DNA of 64,000 nucleotides from positions 7,111,152-7,175,151 of the forward strand of contig OZ034966.1 in assembly GCA_964030785.1 (NCBI GenBank), read 5' to 3'. Positions 1-11,047 of this stretch are shown here, one piece after another. This DNA is from Siderastrea siderea (lineage: Eukaryota; Cnidaria; Anthozoa; Scleractinia; Rhizangiidae). The stretch's first letter is position 1, and every line of letters starts with the position of its first letter. The notes beneath the pieces are model-generated. The model searched no databases. It was not told the origin of the DNA and saw only the letters and a program-made list of their open reading frames with translations. Position numbers and translations under genes: made by a program.

Positions 1-1103
1 ACGCCATTGGGCGAGCTCAGACTTTCAACTGTCAGGGATCGGCTGTTGACTACTGCTTCTGCTTCCGTCATGAAGGTTCGGAGGGATTCGTCGTCCAGTT
101 GCGTACCGCATTGATCTAACAGGACAGCAAGCACATTACGTACTGTTCGGATCTGACGTTCCCATATGCCCTCCATGTGGCTGGCTGACGGGACGTTGAA
201 TTGGAACTCGATCCAATCACAATCACGTTCCAACAGAAACTGGCGAACACGCGATTAGTCCATCTTCAACAGCTGATCATCTAACTCTCGTTTGGCACCC
301 ACGAAGTTAGTACATTGGTCGTATCTGATCTGTTGCACGGGACCTCGTCAGTCTATTAATCGACGCAATGACTGTATGAATGAATCGGTCTCCAGGGAGT
401 TAGCTGTTTCCAGGTGAATTGCACGTGAGGACATACACGTGAAGAGAACTCCGTAGCGCTTTAGCTCCTTCCGGCCTTCCTTGATATGGAAGGGCCCAAA
501 CAGATCAACAGCACAGTAAGTGAAGGGCGGGGCTGGTTCCAGTCTGTCTTCAGGTAAGTCGGCCATCTTCTGTTCCTGTAACGCTCCACGTAATTTACGA
601 CAAGTAACACACTTGGAGATGTATGTTGCCACCACTGAACTACCCCCGACGATCAAGTATCCATGTGAGCGCAAATCGTTTAGTGTCATTCCCCTTTCTT
701 GATGGTTGATTCTCTCATGATGATGTCGGACAATCAATTCGGTCACGTGATTCTTACTAGGGAGGATGATTGGATGCTTTACATCAAAGGACACCATAAC
801 GTGCTTTATTCGTCCACCCACTCTCTACACACCGTTCTTGTCTAGAAAAGGATTCAGGCGAAATAACGAGCTGGTCTTCTTCATAGACATGTTGCGCGTC
901 TTCGCCAGAGTTCTATCTGTGACGTCACCATACAAATTGAGAGAGTGTAAGATCTTTATTTGTTCACCAAAGGCTGCTTGTTGTAACGGTTTGATGATTG
1001 CAAGTTCAGCTTGACGCATCTCGTCAACTAGAGGAGAATTGTAGGCTGGCTTTCGATTCTCTTCATCTGAACGTCGTTTCTTGAGTAAGTCCTTGAACTT
1101 CAA
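1..1103 (-). pseudogene. BEL/Pao integrase (partial, broken)
   Basis: This would integrate the retrotransposon cDNA. On the minus strand, 348-821 reads an HHCC-type zinc segment (VRHHHERINHQ, then CVTCRKLRG) followed by the start of the catalytic core (TYCAVDLFGPFHI, first Asp). Translation continues below 348 with a second-Asp context (RYDQCTNFVGAKREL) and a region consistent with the Glu-containing helix, then leaves the window at base 1. The segment 825-1103 (AELAIIKPLQQAAFGEQI) is the linker that normally precedes BEL integrase. Frame changes near 821 and 345, and a stop near 260, mark it as a pseudogene. Its 3' end is outside the window. Confidence 0.8.
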
Positions 1104-1933
1104 ACATACTGCAATAGCCTTCTTTGCTCTGTATCATTCGTATTCTGAATCAAAGATACAGGGTCAGCAACATTGGCAACAGACTTCAAACCATCGTCTA
1201 CGTAGAAGTTCTTCCTGATAAACTCTGCTGCTTCGGTTCCACACTCACTTTCATAATCATTGGCAGCTCTCTTCAGCCCGAAGTTGGCACACCCAGGAGA
1301 CGACGCAGCTCCAAATAGATGCACTGTCATGCGATACTCTATTGGACGTTTGGAAATATCGCCATTTTCCCACCAGTAAAATCTCAGTCACGATCTTCTT
1401 CGGGTACCTTGAACTGGTGGAACATAAATGCAAAAGGCTCTTGTCGAAATTGGCAGAGGACACCAACCAGGGAGTTCGTTAGGTCTGGACCTTGAAGGAG
1501 GTGCTTGTTAAGTGACTGCCCCATATATGTCGCGCTGCAATCAAAGACGACCCTAATCTTCTTGGGTTTTTTAGGGTGGTACACTCCATGGTGGGGTATG
1601 TACCACTGCCTTCCGTCTTCAACATGTCGTTGTTCATGTGACACCTTCTCGGCGTATCCTCTTTCTATGATGTCTTGCATGAATTCGGTGTAATCTCGGC
1701 GATAGGTCGCGTCGTTTTTCAATCGGGACTGAAGCTTCAGCAATCGTTGTAGGGCTAACGATTTGTTGTTTGGCAGCTTGGGTGTGTTTTCTCGAAAGGG
1801 TAGGGGCATCTGTTAAAGTCCGTCTTCTGTTTGACAGGTCCCATCTTCCATTTTCTTCAGAAAGGCGATATCATCTTGTGACACCGACGCATGGCTGTCT
1901 GCCACTCTTTCTGAGAAGTCTGTTTTGAACATT
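1100..1933 (-). pseudogene. BEL/Pao reverse transcriptase, broken and internally deleted
   Basis: The N-terminal fingers and palm are read at 1384-1809 (WYIPHHGVYHPKKPKKIRVVFDCSA), and the catalytic YVDD box at 1100-1330 (NFYVDDGLKSV). A frame change lies near 1390. The run FAFMFHQFKVPEE lacks the acidic motif-A residues expected just before FHQ, so the palm has lost a catalytic Asp. Only about 190 bp separate YVDD from the pre-integrase linker, far too little for a thumb and RNase H, so those domains look deleted. Family assignment is strong; the missing parts are inferred from the usual BEL domain order. Confidence 0.78.
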
Positions 1934-2611
1934 TTAATGACTTGGAGTGAATTGATGACTTCCTTCACTTGAGTCGTGATTGAGAAATTGCAGGTTTTTG
2001 ACATGTCTTGTCGCATCTTCTAGTGGGTCAGGTAGGTTCCTTACTTCACAGGTGTGAATGCGATGCAAGACACCAATTTCATCTTCACTGTCACCTTCCT
2101 TTAACGGTTGAGAGATCCTTCCAACAATTCCCCAGCCTAAGTCGGATCGCATAGCGTAAGGGTTCCCATCTTCTCCTGGGATAACTTCTCTCGGCATTAT
2201 TGCACGTGGGTAATCCGATCCTATCAGGATTCCAACCTCGATGTCACTTTGATAGGGAGTAATTAGAGTTGCAATCTTCTTTAAATGAGGCCACTGCAGA
2301 GCTGACTCAGGTCTTGGTATCTGTTCTCTTTTAGCTTGGATGACTTCTCGGGAGAACGCCTTTGGTAGCTGCAGAGTAACTTGTCGGTGGAAGTACTTGA
2401 CGACCAGACCTTCAATTTTCTGACTCTTGATTGGCTCATCGGTAGCATGCATCGTTGACAACAAGAGGTTCGTTTCAGGTCCCGAGACGCTAAGGCTATC
2501 AAGAGTGTTCTGTCCAACGAACGTGGTGCTGGACTGATCGTCTAGGAGCGCATACACAAGGCGTTCGTTGCTTGGGTCATTGCGATGGTGAAGCCAGACT
2601 GGAACAATCAT
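1934..2611 (-). pseudogene. BEL/Pao aspartic protease (A17-like) region
   Basis: The 225-codon reading frame contains YALLDDQSSTTFV near residues 20-32. This is the Asp-x-x-Ser-Ser active-site style of the BEL/Pao retropepsin, which cleaves the element's polyprotein. It is followed by the stretch that joins protease to reverse transcriptase (EVGILIGSDYPRAI, then SDLGWGIVGRI). The protease block itself is open, but it is fused on both sides to broken frames, and a frame change near 1980 leads into the reverse-transcriptase part. It could not be made as part of a full polyprotein from this copy. Confidence 0.75.
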
Positions 2612-4775
2612 CGAATGTGCTTGATTTTGGCTACGCGTGCTTGCGAAACAGGCTGCAGGATTATCTGATGAGGGCGGCTTACTTGGATCTTTAGCAGTGC
2701 TGATGACGCCTTGCCCTCCCTCGCGCCTTTTAAAGTCACCATGAAGTGAGGTGGGGTGTGATTTCCTACAGACATTTCACGTGCTTCTTTTTGGGCAGTC
2801 CTTTGATAGATGACCATACTCCAGACAGCCAAAGCAAAGTCCCTTTGTTGAAGGGAAAGCCTTCCTGTCATAACATGTGTCAATGTTGTGCCTTGTTGCA
2901 GAGTGCACATGTCTTGCTATCCGAGGTTTCTTTCCTTTCTAGAATTTTCCACGCTGAGCTTGTCACGGAAGTGTTGACCCCGAGTGGTACTCCTTGGAAT
3001 TGACGCCGCCTTTCAGATCTTTTCCCTTCGTAGAGGTTCTTGTTGCTTGGCGGCGGTGAAGACAAGGTTGGATCGCAGGCTATGTCGGCTTCTCTTACCA
3101 CGAAATTCACAAACTCGGAAAAGGGGAGAAAGGTCCCTTTTTCTTCCTTCCAGTTGAAGCCAGTGCGGCGCCATCGATTGCTGGCCCACCTTGGCAATTT
3201 CGACGCTAGTTGTCTGTTCTCTTGGTCGTCGTCGAGAACTCGCAGGCTCCCGTTGGTCTTCATAAGTTGTTCACACTGAACCAAGTAATCGGCGAATTTT
3301 CTCATTCCAGGGCCATCGTTAGGGTGAATAGCAGGCCAAGATTCAAGCTTACTTCGGCAGCTAGACGCGACAACAAATGGGTCTCCAAACCTTTTGGCAA
3401 GCATTTCTTTCGCCCTTTCTTATGCGTCCTCAGAATCAAGGAGCAGGAAACTAGCCACAACCTGCTTCGCCTCTCCTTTGACATATTTTCCTAAATAGTG
3501 GAGTCTTTCGGATGGCTTTACTGCTCGTGCTTCAATAAGCGTTTCGAAGGCTTTCAACCATACGGGATATTGAAGGAAGTCTCCACTGAATACGTCTGGC
3601 TCAGGGATGGGTAGACGACTTTGGCTCTGAGTTTCCGCCAACAGCTTTGCTACTTCAAGTAGTTTTGATTGGACTTGGGCTTCTGAACTTCTGTCAACCG
3701 CTTTAGAGAAGTCGCACTCGGGTTTCTCTCGATTAGAGTTTGCTAACGTGTAGATTGGTTTGAGAAGCGGGGAGAAAGGATTTAGTGGGTTGAAGTTCCG
3801 TGCAGGTGAAGCTGGTGCCCAGGAAGTTGAGGTAACAGGCAATTGGCTTGGGGAAGAAACGTGTACATTTGAAACTGTCAACGCTTGGTCATCAAGGAAT
3901 TTCTCCAAAAGTTCTCTTGAGCACGTCTCCGTGGGAGGTCTGGATGGAAATTCGTCTAGAAGGAGATAACTATCTTCTTGTACATGCTTCATGGACGCAA
4001 TCATTTGGGCTTCCTTCTGAGCTAATTCTTGTTTGATCCGAAGGTTCTCTTCTAAAACCTTCAACTCTTTTTTGGTACGCTCTTCTTCACGTGCGATTTC
4101 CATCTTTTTCCGTTGGACTTCATCCATCCTTGCTCGGTGTTCTTCTTCTTTCTGTTGTCTTTCCTTGGCGAGAGCCATTGTTGCCCTTAGAGAAGCGATC
4201 TCTACTTCGAGTTGAACCCTCTTCTGTCATAAAGATAAGGATGAATTCCTGGAGGATGCACGAGAGTGACGAGATGATTTGTGGCTTGATCTGTCGGAGA
4301 TTTTGCTTGTTTTGGTCTAGCGTGATGTAGTTGAGCCATTCGATTTTAATTCTTGTTCTAAGAATTTAATTCGTTCGCTCACCATTCTAAGAGTTTCGTT
4401 ATTTTCGCGAGAAATAACTTCAAAGTCTTTGTACATGAGTTTCCTTTCTTCTTCATCCTTGATTACGGTATCTAATGCTTCGTGCGACTCTGAGAACTGC
4501 GTCATTTTTCGGTCTAGATCTTCGCACCCTGCCGTGAGTGTCGCAATATCCTTTCCCCGAGTGACAAGAAGCGATTGAATTAAATTTGACTGTTTCCTCC
4601 ATGATCTTTTCGCTGAAATAACTGCTTGAAGGCGAAGATTCCGAGTATATTCTAGGCCCTTTTCCGCCGGATGCCCTTCTATCGCGCTTTGGCGTGATTC
4701 TTCTTGCTGATCGAGTGAATTGTCATAAGCCGAGGGGTTTCCTAAGTTTTCCGACAACAGCGACAAGCTTTCCAT
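2608..4775 (-). pseudogene. BEL/Pao gag-like region with coiled coil and zinc knuckles
   Basis: This would form the retrotransposon particle. The N-terminal third (4775 down to about 3950) is long and charged, with strong coiled-coil character (KERQQKEEEHRARMDEVQRK). It is followed by the conserved gag core PEPDVFSGDFLQYPVWLKAF at about 3590-3545, then CCHC knuckles near 2940-2870 (CALCNKAQH and a second Cys-rich turn in another frame). In-frame stops sit near 4317, 4225 and 3418, and the frame changes near 2880-2910. The first Met at 4775 gives a plausible start, but nothing upstream confirms it. Confidence 0.72.
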
Positions 4776-5561
4776 TATTGTTTCGATAAAACTTCAGTTC
4801 CTTGATTTAATCGCATCATTTTCTCCGCGGATGATCTTTAAAAACGGTAATGGATCCACGATCCGAGATGCAAAGTCTCAGTCTTCCTTTCGATCGAGAT
4901 CTAGAGAATCGTTTGACTGTAACTAACTCAGGCTTGGCCGCAAGTTCAAAATAGTATCATAGGATATCGCTGCACTGATTTCAAACACAGGACTTCGTAT
5001 ACGGTAATCCAGGATGGTTTATTACGAAAGATTAGCCCAGTGATCGAAGACCGTCAAACTAAAATACAAGTAAAAATAATCTAACCTAAGTAACCCGAAA
5101 CGAACAAGGTCGAACGATAGTTACATAACATAATACCCTAAACGCAAGAAATGATACCTAAACGCGAGAAAATGACAACAATCGATATGAAGATGAAACT
5201 ATAAAGAATGAGACAATAAATGTGCTTACCGATTGTCCTCTTTGTACGCCTGGTTAGTTAAAAACGCATAAAACTTCGCAATCTCCTTCGCAAGTGGAAT
5301 TAACGCAAGACAACGCACGAGGTAATGAAATCTGATCTAACTAACGCGTCGCTAATATGTATCAAGTTTGAGGACAATAGATTGCGTGACGCACGCTAAA
5401 AATAATCTCTAGCAGTTAGAATTATGACAGTTATTTGTTTTGAACTGGAAGATAAGTTTAGTACGATTGTTCTTTGATTAAGTCGGAGCTTTGTGTTTTG
5501 AACAGTGTGGAGTCCTTCGTGCCGTTACAATTTGAGAAATGGACAATGGTCATTTTTATTT

Positions 5562-5700
5562 TAAAAGGGGAGAGATTGTAGTGTTTGTGACGTACATTTA
5601 TGCGCGAAGTGTACTATGGGAAGTGTGTGGAAAAAGCACGTGGAATAAAAGTTGTGTTGGCTAGATCGGAGTGCTAAATCCGTTTATTTCGTAAAGATGT
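5562..5700 (+). repeat. Possible polypurine tract and LTR start
   Basis: A purine run (AAAAGGGGAGAGAT, about 5562-5575) is followed at once by TGTAGTGTTTGTGACG, the usual arrangement of a plus-strand polypurine tract and the TG end of an LTR. An AATAAA lies about 70 bases further on. No matching second LTR or TSD was found, so this could be a solo or truncated LTR, or chance. Confidence 0.3.
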
Positions 5701-6555
5701 CGCAGTAGGGATATTCGAGTGAGAACATGCAAATGCGGGGCAAAGTCGACTGCCGCGTGGAAAGTTGCTGTGCTGCACACACTCACCAGTTCACCACAGC
5801 CGCGTGACTTTTCTACGAGACAGCTGGGTATACCTGAGCGGAAGGAGTGTCTGCTTGTAGTGTAGGAAACTCTGATTGCACCTGCATATAACTTTGGGTG
5901 TGAGAGAGCAGTACGAGATCATACGCCAAATCCAGGTCTTTCAGCGTGGAGAAGAGGCTCCACCTGATACCTCTCGGTTGATCTGTGTGCTTTAAGTTGC
6001 ATCATCCAATCTCGATGATTAGATTAAAGGGCGACGCAGAATCCGGCATCCCTGCCTCACACCTGTCTTAACCTCGAAGCTGATACGGTTTTCCTACATT
6101 GCACTAACAGTTGATTGAGAAGCCTTTGATGTGACGATCTGCTGTGGGATTCCACATGCTTGAAGGATGTGCCATTGGCTATCTCTGTGGACACTCTCTA
6201 TGTCTATATGAACACTATTTCTGTGAAAGTCTACAGAGTCGATGTTTAGTTGCCTCTGCCACTCCTTGCACTCAGTGCTCTTTAATGTTGCGAAGAGCAA
6301 CAACGTGGTCAGCACATCCTCTTCTCATGGGAAACCCGGTCTGCTCCTTCATTAACTGCTGCCTTAAAAGGAGGGAATGTACCCTTCATGTGTTTTTTGT
6401 CAAACGAATTTTTCTCTGAGTCCCTGAGGTACTCGAATGACGTCGCTTTAGTGGAGCATCTGTACCAGCAAATGCGTTGGACAATGACCCAGCCTCAGGT
6501 AGTTATTTTTGTTTGGACGGCAATTCATGACGAGCTTCCAGCCGCCCAAAACCTA

Positions 6556-6608
6556 TTATGCAAATTAGCTGAGGGCACATTGAATGTGCCCTCAGCTAAT
6601 TTGCATAA
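6556..6608. repeat. 53-nt perfect palindrome
   Basis: Two 26-base arms match perfectly around one central G at 6582. The left arm begins TTATGCAAATTAGCTGAGG and the right arm is its exact reverse complement. No protein-coding context is evident. It could be a cruciform-forming site or the remnant of a fold-back element. Confidence 0.9.
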
Positions 6609-7046
6609 GTAACTTAATGCCATGGTTTGACACCTTGTAGCTTCACGAAGATGGGATGAGGTGTTATTTCAATTAGTTGTGTGCTGTAAAAGATGACAAT
6701 GCTGAGTGATGTTTATTACAATTCATTGCGGATAAAAATAATTTGGCTTCTCAGTCACTTTGTTTAGTAGCCCGCGTAGCTGGCGGTATTTTTCCTCGCG
6801 AAGGCAAAAACGAGCGCGAACAATGTCAACAATATCGCATCCTACGCTTACTAATTTAATAGGCTAAGCTGGTAATAATGATTACGACAGAGCCATGATG
6901 TCGAAAAACATTTATTTTAATTTTTCGGGGTATTATTTGCCTTGCTCCAGCACCAAACACTACAAGCTAAGGCTTAGGCGAGATGACACAATACATCGCC
7001 TATTTAATCCAGTTATTATCGCTCGATCGCTTTTGATTGCTGCAAC

Positions 7047-7345
7047 GACAGAATAAGCCAAAGTGCGATGTTATACATTCCGCTTCCAGGTATCTGCTAC
7101 CCAGGGAAGACAGAATAAGTAAAGCGCGATGTTAGACATTCCTCTTCCAGGTATATGCTACCCAAGGAAGACAGAATAAGATTAAGCACGATGTTAAACT
7201 TAACGCTTCCGGGTATATTCTACCCAAGGAAAACTGAATAAGCTAAAGCGCAATATATGATAGCGATCAAGTTTCCAGGTACAGCATATTATCTAAGGAA
7301 ATCAGAATAAAGAACGCGATGCTGATATTTCGTCTCAAGGTATAT
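7047..7345. repeat. Degenerate tandem repeat, period about 61-62 bp, about 4.5 copies
   Basis: Units begin GACAGAATAAG at 7047, 7109 and 7170, with weaker copies near 7231 and 7299. Each contains GCGATGTTA and a CTTCCAGGTAT...CTACCCAAGGAA tail. Copies differ by point changes and small indels, so it is an old minisatellite. Confidence 0.85.
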
Positions 7346-8711
7346 ACAAAATCGTAATTATGATTGATACTTACCAAAGGCCTCTTGTCTCTTTTTGTCT
7401 CGATTCCATAGCATCGTAGATCGGTCACGTCGTTAAGACGCAACGATTTTCAAAAACACATATTTCCCGCCAGCATTGTGTTACACGCAAAACACAAATG
7501 CAATATCATGTTTTGAAGAAAACCTGGTATTACCAGATGTCGCTACAATAATAAGGTTGAAACCTTCTATACTTGAAATACAGGGAGTAAAATATCAAAA
7601 GGAAAACTCAATAAAGCTGGGGAATGTTAATACATGATACCAGTGTAGCTCGAATAAATTATAATCGGAGTCATGAAAGCGCCACGTCCCATGCGTCCTC
7701 TAACATACATTTCTTCACATAAAAATCAGTAGCCTTAGTCTAAAAACTGATCGATGTCGGGTTCTTTGCTCGACCTACATACAAATCAACGCACCTTAGT
7801 AAAGCAAATTAATATGCATTCCCCCTCCATTCCCCTACATTTGTTTACTATCTTTTCTCAGCCATTTACTATCACTATCTCTATCTCTGCCTTGAACTTG
7901 GTTATCTCAATCTCCCTCCTCCACCTTAAACAAAGTGGAATTCTCTGTGACCAATATTATCACCTTTCAACTTGCACTGTAGCATGGATAATTATTATGT
8001 TGCCTGAACGGAATCATCAATTAATAAAGAAAAATTATAAATGAAAAAACATTACAGTCTCAACAATGATATTCACACACTACTACTCTCTGAAGAGCCT
8101 ACCATGGCCATTGTTTACATTCATTGTTTTAAAAGAAACATTGAAGTCGTAAAAAGCATGGAAAGTCTATACTGTACATAGAAACCTATAGAGCTTGCGC
8201 ATGCTGCAAACTCCAATAGGTCAGTAATTGGAATGAGTCTCAGTTTCCAATATAAATACCAAATTTGTCAACACTCAAGAACAATGTTTCATTTCCCTTG
8301 ATATTTCAAGACAGTGGAGCCTTATCGCTCTAGTAGATGCTGTCTGTGGGGCATCCTAGACAAGAGAGCTTGCTTGTAGACAACTGCAGATCCCCTAACA
8401 CATGACAGAGTTAGAATAGTGGGGGTACAGGCAACTCCAAACTTCCTGCTTTCCTTTCATTCCAGTTGCCAACCCCCTTTTTAGCTACTGCCCCTTTGCC
8501 CTTTTCGTTTGCAAAATATTACACTATGTTTTTGTTATTTTCCCTTTTGAGCCCACTAATCCGGTCACCTCCCTTTTCCTGGGTTCAATTCCCCCCCCAG
8601 ACAATAGGATTCCAGTCAGAATAGCGGAGAGCTTTTTGAAACAAGCATGTCATATAAACTGGCCAAAAGTTAACCTTAGTTAGATTATAATCGGCAAAGC
8701 TCACTTGATTG

Positions 8712-8748
8712 GGCTTTCCAACAAGGAAAATAGGCTTGTTGGAAAGCC
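8712..8748. repeat. Small hairpin, 14-bp arms
   Basis: GGCTTTCCAACAAG at 8712-8725 is the reverse complement of CTTGTTGGAAAGCC at 8735-8748, with a 9-nt loop. Function unknown. Confidence 0.7.
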
Positions 8749-9259
8749 GTCTAGTAGTGCACTTATGCACGGCTAGAATATGGAGACTATAATAAAGTTA
8801 TATATTTATAGGCCCAACTATAACTTGAGATGGACAGTTAAGTTCAGCAGATGAGTGTCAAATCAGGGGTGACTACTGCACTTTATGATAAAAGCATCAA
8901 ACTGGGCGAGTTATTAATAGACATTATGGAGAACATTTTGAAGATTGGAGGCAATCTGGATATTCCCTGTGTCAACCAGGAGAGGGTGGTAAAAGTAGTG
9001 AGGGTAATTATTCAGAATGGCCGCCGCCAGCGATACTTCTTTGGTGTAGAAACCTACAGGATAATTGTCTACAACAATATCTGATCGTAAAGATCTATTG
9101 AAATACGTTCAAGATTACAATAATGCTATCAAAAGTGGCATAGAAGGTTTCTGAGAATGAAAAATTGAAAAGATAATTATGAGGTCATAATTATGCACGA
9201 TGATCGCATAGTTGTAGCTTATTTCTTCATTACTGTCGTCTCGAACGTTACGCCAAACT

Positions 9260-9274
9260 ACCATAAACTGTTCG
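9260..9274 (+). repeat. Left target-site duplication of LINE 1
   Basis: ACCATAAACTGTTCG, 15 bp, is repeated exactly at 26527-26541. The pair bounds the LINE and all its nested insertions. Confidence 0.9.
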
Positions 9275-9417
9275 GGGACTGGGGCTAGCTGTCATGGCGG
9301 TCGGTGCGTCTCTTTAACCGTCCAAGAAACTATGGCAGATTCGTGAGACTGGAGATTTATTTGGTACTGGTGTTGACTTGAATCAATCCCTGTTGACTTG
9401 CAAAAAACTGACTTACA

Positions 9418-10247
9418 ATGAAAAAAGGCTTTTCAGACCTAAAAATGCCAAAAAACAAAGAAAAGAAACGTACACGTGGGTCAAGTTCGACTGTCGAAGA
9501 AGGTGTATCAGACGAAATGATCCTGGAAAAGCTGTCCAAGATTCACGAGGACATTAAAACGTTAAAGGAGGAACTCAAATGTGAAATTCAGGCAGTCAAA
9601 TCAGAATTAAGCGAAGCACCGAAGTCGTTGAGCGCCGTATGGGAAGAAGTGCAATCACTTAAACAGAAAAACAAAGATTTACAAGACCAGTGCGATAGCA
9701 CCACGAGAGAGGACAACAAACTAGACGAGATCAGCACTCTTAAAAATCGTCTAATTAAACTGGAAGATTACTCTAGGCGAGAGAATCTTCGTTTCTACAA
9801 CATTCCGGAAAATCCTGGAGAGAGCAATGAGGAATGTTCGCGTAAAGTGATGGAAGTACTAACTGAACTCGGTGCCGTTCCAGAAAACATTATGTTTCAT
9901 GCAATACGTCGAACAGGAAATCCAAATAATACAGCTTCCTCGAACGTCTTCCACGCCCACGTCCAATTTTAGTCCGTTTCGTTTCAAGAATGGATAGCGA
10001 TTGGATTTGGGAAAACAGGAAGAAGCTAATGAACAGTTCTCGCTTCTCATCGGTGTTTATTGACAAAGACCTTTCCCCGGAATCAGCAAAACAACGCGGG
10101 AAGCTCTGCGCCGCATATAAGAAAGCCAAGGATCTGGAAATCGGAAGAGTATTCATTAAAGGTAAAAATTTGACAGTAAATAGTACCGTTTATTCAGTGG
10201 ACAACCTACCGGACTACCTTTTGCCACAGAAAAATGTCAGTGATTAG
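9418..10247 (+). pseudogene. LINE ORF1 protein (L1-type RNA-binding chaperone), one frameshift
   Basis: This would coat LINE RNA as a trimer. Frame one (9418-9972, with a likelier Met at 9445) has a basic N-terminus (MPKNKEKKRTRGSSS), a long coiled coil (about residues 45-120) and the L1 RRM signature (LEDYSRRENLRFYNIPE). Frame two (9990-10247) carries the C-terminal domain (SAKQRGKLCAAYKKAK, ending LPDYLLPQ). The shift lies at about 9940-9985. Together they approach the usual ORF1 length. The family is clear from domain order; the copy is inactive. Confidence 0.85.
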
Positions 10248-10844
10248 CTAAGATGCAAGCTTATCCTTAAAATTTATTAGTCTTAGTACTAATTTGTGGT
10301 TTTTCTTTTCAAGAATTTCAATATTGCTAGTGTAGGATTCAGTATTCGCGTAATGATTATCATATATATTTATATATTTTTTTCGCGGTTAGCTTCTTTT
10401 TGCTTGTTTAAACAACTCTGCTAAAATTTAAATGTAACAACTACTTCGCCAGCCCAAAGCGCATAAATTTACTTGCCATAGTTTGAATGCTTTTCAAAAC
10501 AATAGTCCGGAGCCCCTGAGATCGCACTAAATGTGTGAATCTTGCGAACCTTTTTTGACAACTAAGGTAGATTAGGTTATTTCTCTTTCCTTTCTCCGGC
10601 CTTAAGGTCTATATAAAATGGGGCATGCTTAATTGTTTAAGTTCAATGATATGTTTAATTTTTCTTTACTTTCTTTTTTGTACTTTAATATTTCTTTTCA
10701 TTCCCTTCACTGGTGGAGTTTTCTTTCAGTTTTCTCACATTTTTCGACCCTTTCACACTTGTTTGAACGAATGATTATTTCCTTTTACACATAGGTCACT
10801 ACGCAACTTTTCCCACCGGCTTATATTCCGTTCGTCCTCGCAGT
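10248..10844 (+). other. Spacer between LINE ORF1 and ORF2
   Basis: About 600 bp of T-rich sequence with no open frame of note. It lies between the ORF1 stop and the ORF2 start and looks like a normal inter-ORF region. Confidence 0.6.
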
Positions 10845-11047
10845 ATGGTGTGTAAAAATATTAATTTTAAACTTGTATCCCGAAACGTCCGAGGGATTCG
10901 CTCTTTTGAGAAGCGAAAGGCCTTATTTAATTGGCTTCACAATTTATATATGTTTTTTTACAAGAGACCTACAGTACTCCAGAAGTAGTTAACATATAGA
11001 AAAAACAATGGAAGGGCGATACCTTTTTCTCGCATGGCAGTTGTCAC
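10845..11047 (+). pseudogene. LINE ORF2, N-terminal endonuclease fragment
   Basis: Starting from ATG at 10845, the frame reads RNVRGIRSFEKRKALF, the opening of the APE-type endonuclease. A frame change follows near 10960, then the short run KQWKGDTFFSH just before the coding sequence stops at the GTTGTCAC target at 11040-11047. The second LINE (62638-63105) shows the same motif order uninterrupted, which confirms that the insertion falls within the endonuclease domain. The continuation begins at 22685. Confidence 0.8.

Larger units (their letters stand above)
1..4790 (-). mobile_element. BEL/Pao LTR retrotransposon, internal region, decayed and cut by the window edge
   Basis: The minus strand reads in order: coiled-coil/gag, zinc knuckles, an A17-type aspartic protease, reverse transcriptase with a YVDD box, and integrase. 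This is the order of BEL/Pao elements. The polyprotein has in-frame stops and several frame changes, so the copy is dead. Its 3' end and 3' LTR lie left of base 1. I could not define a 5' LTR or primer-binding site right of 4775. The domain series is seen in the sequence; assignment to BEL/Pao follows from the protease and integrase style. High confidence in the class, low in the right boundary. Confidence 0.85.
4791..9259. other. Intergenic stretch without a recognisable gene
   Basis: About 4.5 kb of AT-rich DNA. Short open frames at 6094-6612, 7754-8044, 8585-8770 and 8851-9084 have no motif I recognise and look like chance frames. Structured sequence is listed separately: a possible LTR edge near 5576, a perfect palindrome at 6556, a tandem array at 7047 and a small hairpin at 8712. 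Confidence 0.6.

Noticed and set aside
4842..4870. Primer-binding site for the BEL/Pao element (TGGATCC on the minus strand)
   Set aside because: No clear tRNA match and no LTR end could be placed beside it.
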